Assembly (NCBI RefSeq): GCF_000701465.1 | Contig: NZ_JNIY01000003.1 | Coordinates: forward strand, 310,001 to 374,000 | Origin: Paraoerskovia marina DSM 21750 | GTDB taxonomy: Bacteria > Actinomycetota > Actinomycetes > Actinomycetales > Cellulomonadaceae | Length of the DNA: 64,000 nucleotides | Direction of reading: 5' to 3' | Shown here: positions 62,329-64,000 of the stretch, piece by piece | Numbering within the stretch: the stretch's first letter is position 1 | How the letters are laid out: each line of letters begins with the position of its first letter | The notes under the pieces: generated by a model | What the model was told of the DNA's origin: nothing | The model's input: the letters and a program-made list of their open reading frames with translations, nothing else | The model's database searches: none | Program-made: the position numbers and the translations under genes

Positions 62329-62943
62329 ATGTCGGAGGTCGCGCCCGTGCGCGGGTATGCGAAGGGTCGGCGCAAGCGCCTCGAGATCATCGAAGCAGCC
62401 ACAGGTCTCTTCGGTGAGGTGGGCTACCGCGCGGCGTCTCTGCGGGAGATCTCCTCGCGCGTCGGTATCTCGCACCCGGGGCTCCTGCACCACTTCCCGA
62501 CCAAGGAGACGCTGCTCGCGGCGGTGCTCGAGCACCGGGACGAGCTCGACGAGGTCCGGCTCGCGGAGGACCGGTCGGAGGGGGTCGGGTTCTTCGCCGC
62601 CCTCGTCCAGATGGTCCAGCGGAACCAGTCGCAGCCGGGGATGATCGAGCTCTACGCGATGCTCTCGATCGAGGCGACCGTTCCCGATCACCCGGCGCAC
62701 GCCTACTTCCAGCAGCGGTACCAGAGCCTGATCGAGCGGATCTCCGAGGAGCTCGCCCGGATGGTCGACGACGACCGCCTGCCCGCGTCGACCGACGTGG
62801 GGGCGACAGCGCGTTCGATCGTCGCGCTGATGGACGGGCTCCAGGTGCAGTGGTTGATGGACCGGGACCGCCCCGACGAGCGTGTCGACATGGCCGCGGC
62901 GTTGCGCGCACACCTGTGGCTCCTGGGCCGCGTCGAGGTCTGA
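62329..62943 (+). CDS. TetR/AcrR family transcription regulator
   Basis: A 204-residue regulator. The HTH is in residues about 15-60 (EIIEAATGLFGEVGYRAASL, ISHPGLLHHFPTKETLL), followed by a helical ligand domain with a Trp/Leu-rich C-terminus. AAGGAG lies before the ATG at 62329. It is 50 bp upstream of the GH20 hexosaminidase gene in the same direction, so it may control sugar use; that is inference from context. Confidence 0.92.
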   Translation: MSEVAPVRGYAKGRRKRLEIIEAATGLFGEVGYRAASLREISSRVGISHPGLLHHFPTKETLLAAVLEHRDELDEVRLAEDRSEGVGFFAALVQMVQRNQSQPGMIELYAMLSIEATVPDHPAHAYFQQRYQSLIERISEELARMVDDDRLPASTDVGATARSIVALMDGLQVQWLMDRDRPDERVDMAAALRAHLWLLGRVEV

Positions 62944-62993
62944 ACGACGACCCCGCTCCCGTGGTCGTCCCGAAAATCGTCCGAGAGGCTGTC

Positions 62994-64000
62994 ATGTTCC
63001 CTGTCGTCCCGCTCCCGCTGTCCGTCACCGAGGCCGACGGTTCCTTCGTGCTGTCGGACGCGACGCCCGTCGTCGTCACGGACCCTCTGGCCGCGGCCAT
63101 GGCGCACGTGTTCGCCGACGACCTGGCCGTCGAGACCGGTCTGCGTCTCGACGTGACGTCCGGGTCCGGCGCCGTGCACGCCGGCGCGATCGTGTGCGAG
63201 GTGGCGGTCGACGACCCCGAGCTCGCGGCCCTCGGGGTCCCGCAGGGTGTCCGGGCGGACGGGCGGGCCGCCGTGAGCGAGTCCTACGCACTCGCGGTCA
63301 CCGACGACGGCGTGCGAGTGCGCGGGCGCGGGGCTGAGGGGGTGCTCCGGGGCCTCACGGTGCTGCGCCAGCTGCTGGTCGCCGCCCCTGTAGACCCTGA
63401 GACGGGTGCGCGCACCCTGGGTGCCGTCCGCGTCGTCGACTCCCCGCGCTACGCCTGGCGCGGGCTCTCGTTCGACGTCGCGCGGACCTTCCACGACGTC
63501 GCGACCGTCCGCCGGGTGATCGACCTGCTCGCGATGCACCGGATGAACGTGCTGCACCTGCACCTGACGGACGACCAGGGCTGGCGGATCGAGGTCCCGG
63601 AGCGTCCGGCGCTGACCCAGGTCGGTGCCCGCGGCGCGGTGGGGGACCGGCGTGGGGGCTACTACACCGTCGAGGACCTGCGGGGCCTCGTCCGGTACGC
63701 CGCCGCCCGGCGGGTCGCGATCGTCCCCGAGATCGACGTGCCAGGGCACTCGGCGGCGATGCTCGCCGCCTACCCGGAGCTCCTCGGGGATCGTGCGGCC
63801 ACCGCGGGGGAGCGTGCCGACGGGCAGGCGGGGCCCTCGACCCTCGACCCCGACCTCGAGGCCACGTGGGCCGTGCTCTCAGACGTCCTCGACACGGTCG
63901 TCGACGTCTTCCCGTCCCGGTACGTCCACATCGGTGGTGACGAGGCGGTCGGGATGCCCGACGACGTCCACGCAGCCTTCGTGACCCGCTTCGCCTCCGA
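62994..64000 (+). CDS. beta-N-acetylhexosaminidase, GH20 (partial, cut by window end)
   Basis: The first 335 codons of a glycoside hydrolase family 20 enzyme, which removes terminal N-acetylglucosamine from chitin fragments or glycans. Residues about 1-150 form the GH20b domain. The catalytic TIM barrel then begins with YAWRGLSFDVARTFHDVATV, followed by MNVLHLHLTDDQGWRIEV, IVPEIDVPGHSAAML and the catalytic Asp-Glu in YVHIGGDEAVG (about 306-316). No signal peptide is seen, so it may act inside the cell. GAGAGG precedes the ATG at 62994; the gene continues beyond the window. Confidence 0.95.
   Translation, partial: MFPVVPLPLSVTEADGSFVLSDATPVVVTDPLAAAMAHVFADDLAVETGLRLDVTSGSGAVHAGAIVCEVAVDDPELAALGVPQGVRADGRAAVSESYALAVTDDGVRVRGRGAEGVLRGLTVLRQLLVAAPVDPETGARTLGAVRVVDSPRYAWRGLSFDVARTFHDVATVRRVIDLLAMHRMNVLHLHLTDDQGWRIEVPERPALTQVGARGAVGDRRGGYYTVEDLRGLVRYAAARRVAIVPEIDVPGHSAAMLAAYPELLGDRAATAGERADGQAGPSTLDPDLEATWAVLSDVLDTVVDVFPSRYVHIGGDEAVGMPDDVHAAFVTRFAS

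Overview
The window is high-GC DNA (roughly 70% or more by eye) with dense, overlapping genes, many GTG starts, no CCA in the tRNA, many promoters of the leaderless actinobacterial type, an RskA-type anti-sigma pair, a class F sortase and a fused MrpAB antiporter subunit. This fits an actinobacterium of the order Micrococcales, perhaps near Cellulomonas or its relatives. The genus is an inference, not a result.

Layout. 1-3.3 kb: a three-gene module of a DUF4956 membrane protein, a VTC-type polyphosphate polymerase-like protein and a Cthe_2159-type lipoprotein. 3.3-6.6 kb: an ECF sigma factor/RskA pair with a class F sortase and a DUF4397 surface protein, all on the minus strand. 6.7-9.3 kb: a trypsin-like protease with a small companion protein and a zinc alcohol dehydrogenase. 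9.5-14 kb: a tightly coupled four-gene operon (acyl-CoA dehydrogenase-like flavoprotein, PIG-L deacetylase/methyltransferase, two glycosyltransferases). 14-17.5 kb: catalase HPII and two GNAT acetyltransferases.

17.5-22.3 kb is a decayed accessory island: a truncated Abi gene, an intact AAA ATPase, a HAD-like fragment, a secreted protein with a coupled small membrane protein, a frameshifted gene, and the last part of an IS481-like transposase. 22.3-24.3 kb is a thioredoxin/NHL protein. 24.3-31.5 kb holds a LuxR-type regulator, a secreted I36-inhibitor-like protein translationally coupled to a lipoprotein, adaptor, ATPase and FtsX-type permease, then a sugar-isomerase-like protein and a paralogous lipoprotein. 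The two lipoprotein loci share a rare palindrome upstream, which makes this the best candidate for an undescribed system.

31.5-40.6 kb: DUF308 protein, HAD phosphatase, MerR/TipAS regulator with a textbook 19-bp-spacer promoter, TetR, and an aldehyde-oxidation locus (GAF regulator, two aldehyde dehydrogenases, DUF779). 40.6-47.2 kb: two paralogous proteins of unknown function, a 686-bp intergenic region rich in DnaA-box-like sites, a wall-anchored metalloprotease, tRNA-Gly, a TM2 protein and dCTP deaminase. 47.3-54 kb: a complete Mrp Na+/H+ antiporter operon (AB, C, D, E, F, G), followed by a CDF transporter, an Ada/AlkA-Ogt alkylation-repair pair, a lipoprotein, ClpB under a HAIR-like element, a CAP-domain protein, a TetR regulator and the start of a GH20 hexosaminidase cut by the window edge.

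A family of short palindromic repeats built on GGTCGAGC(C/T)TGTCGAGACC occurs at three places, once inside the mnhE coding sequence, where it forms a 13-residue protein repeat.
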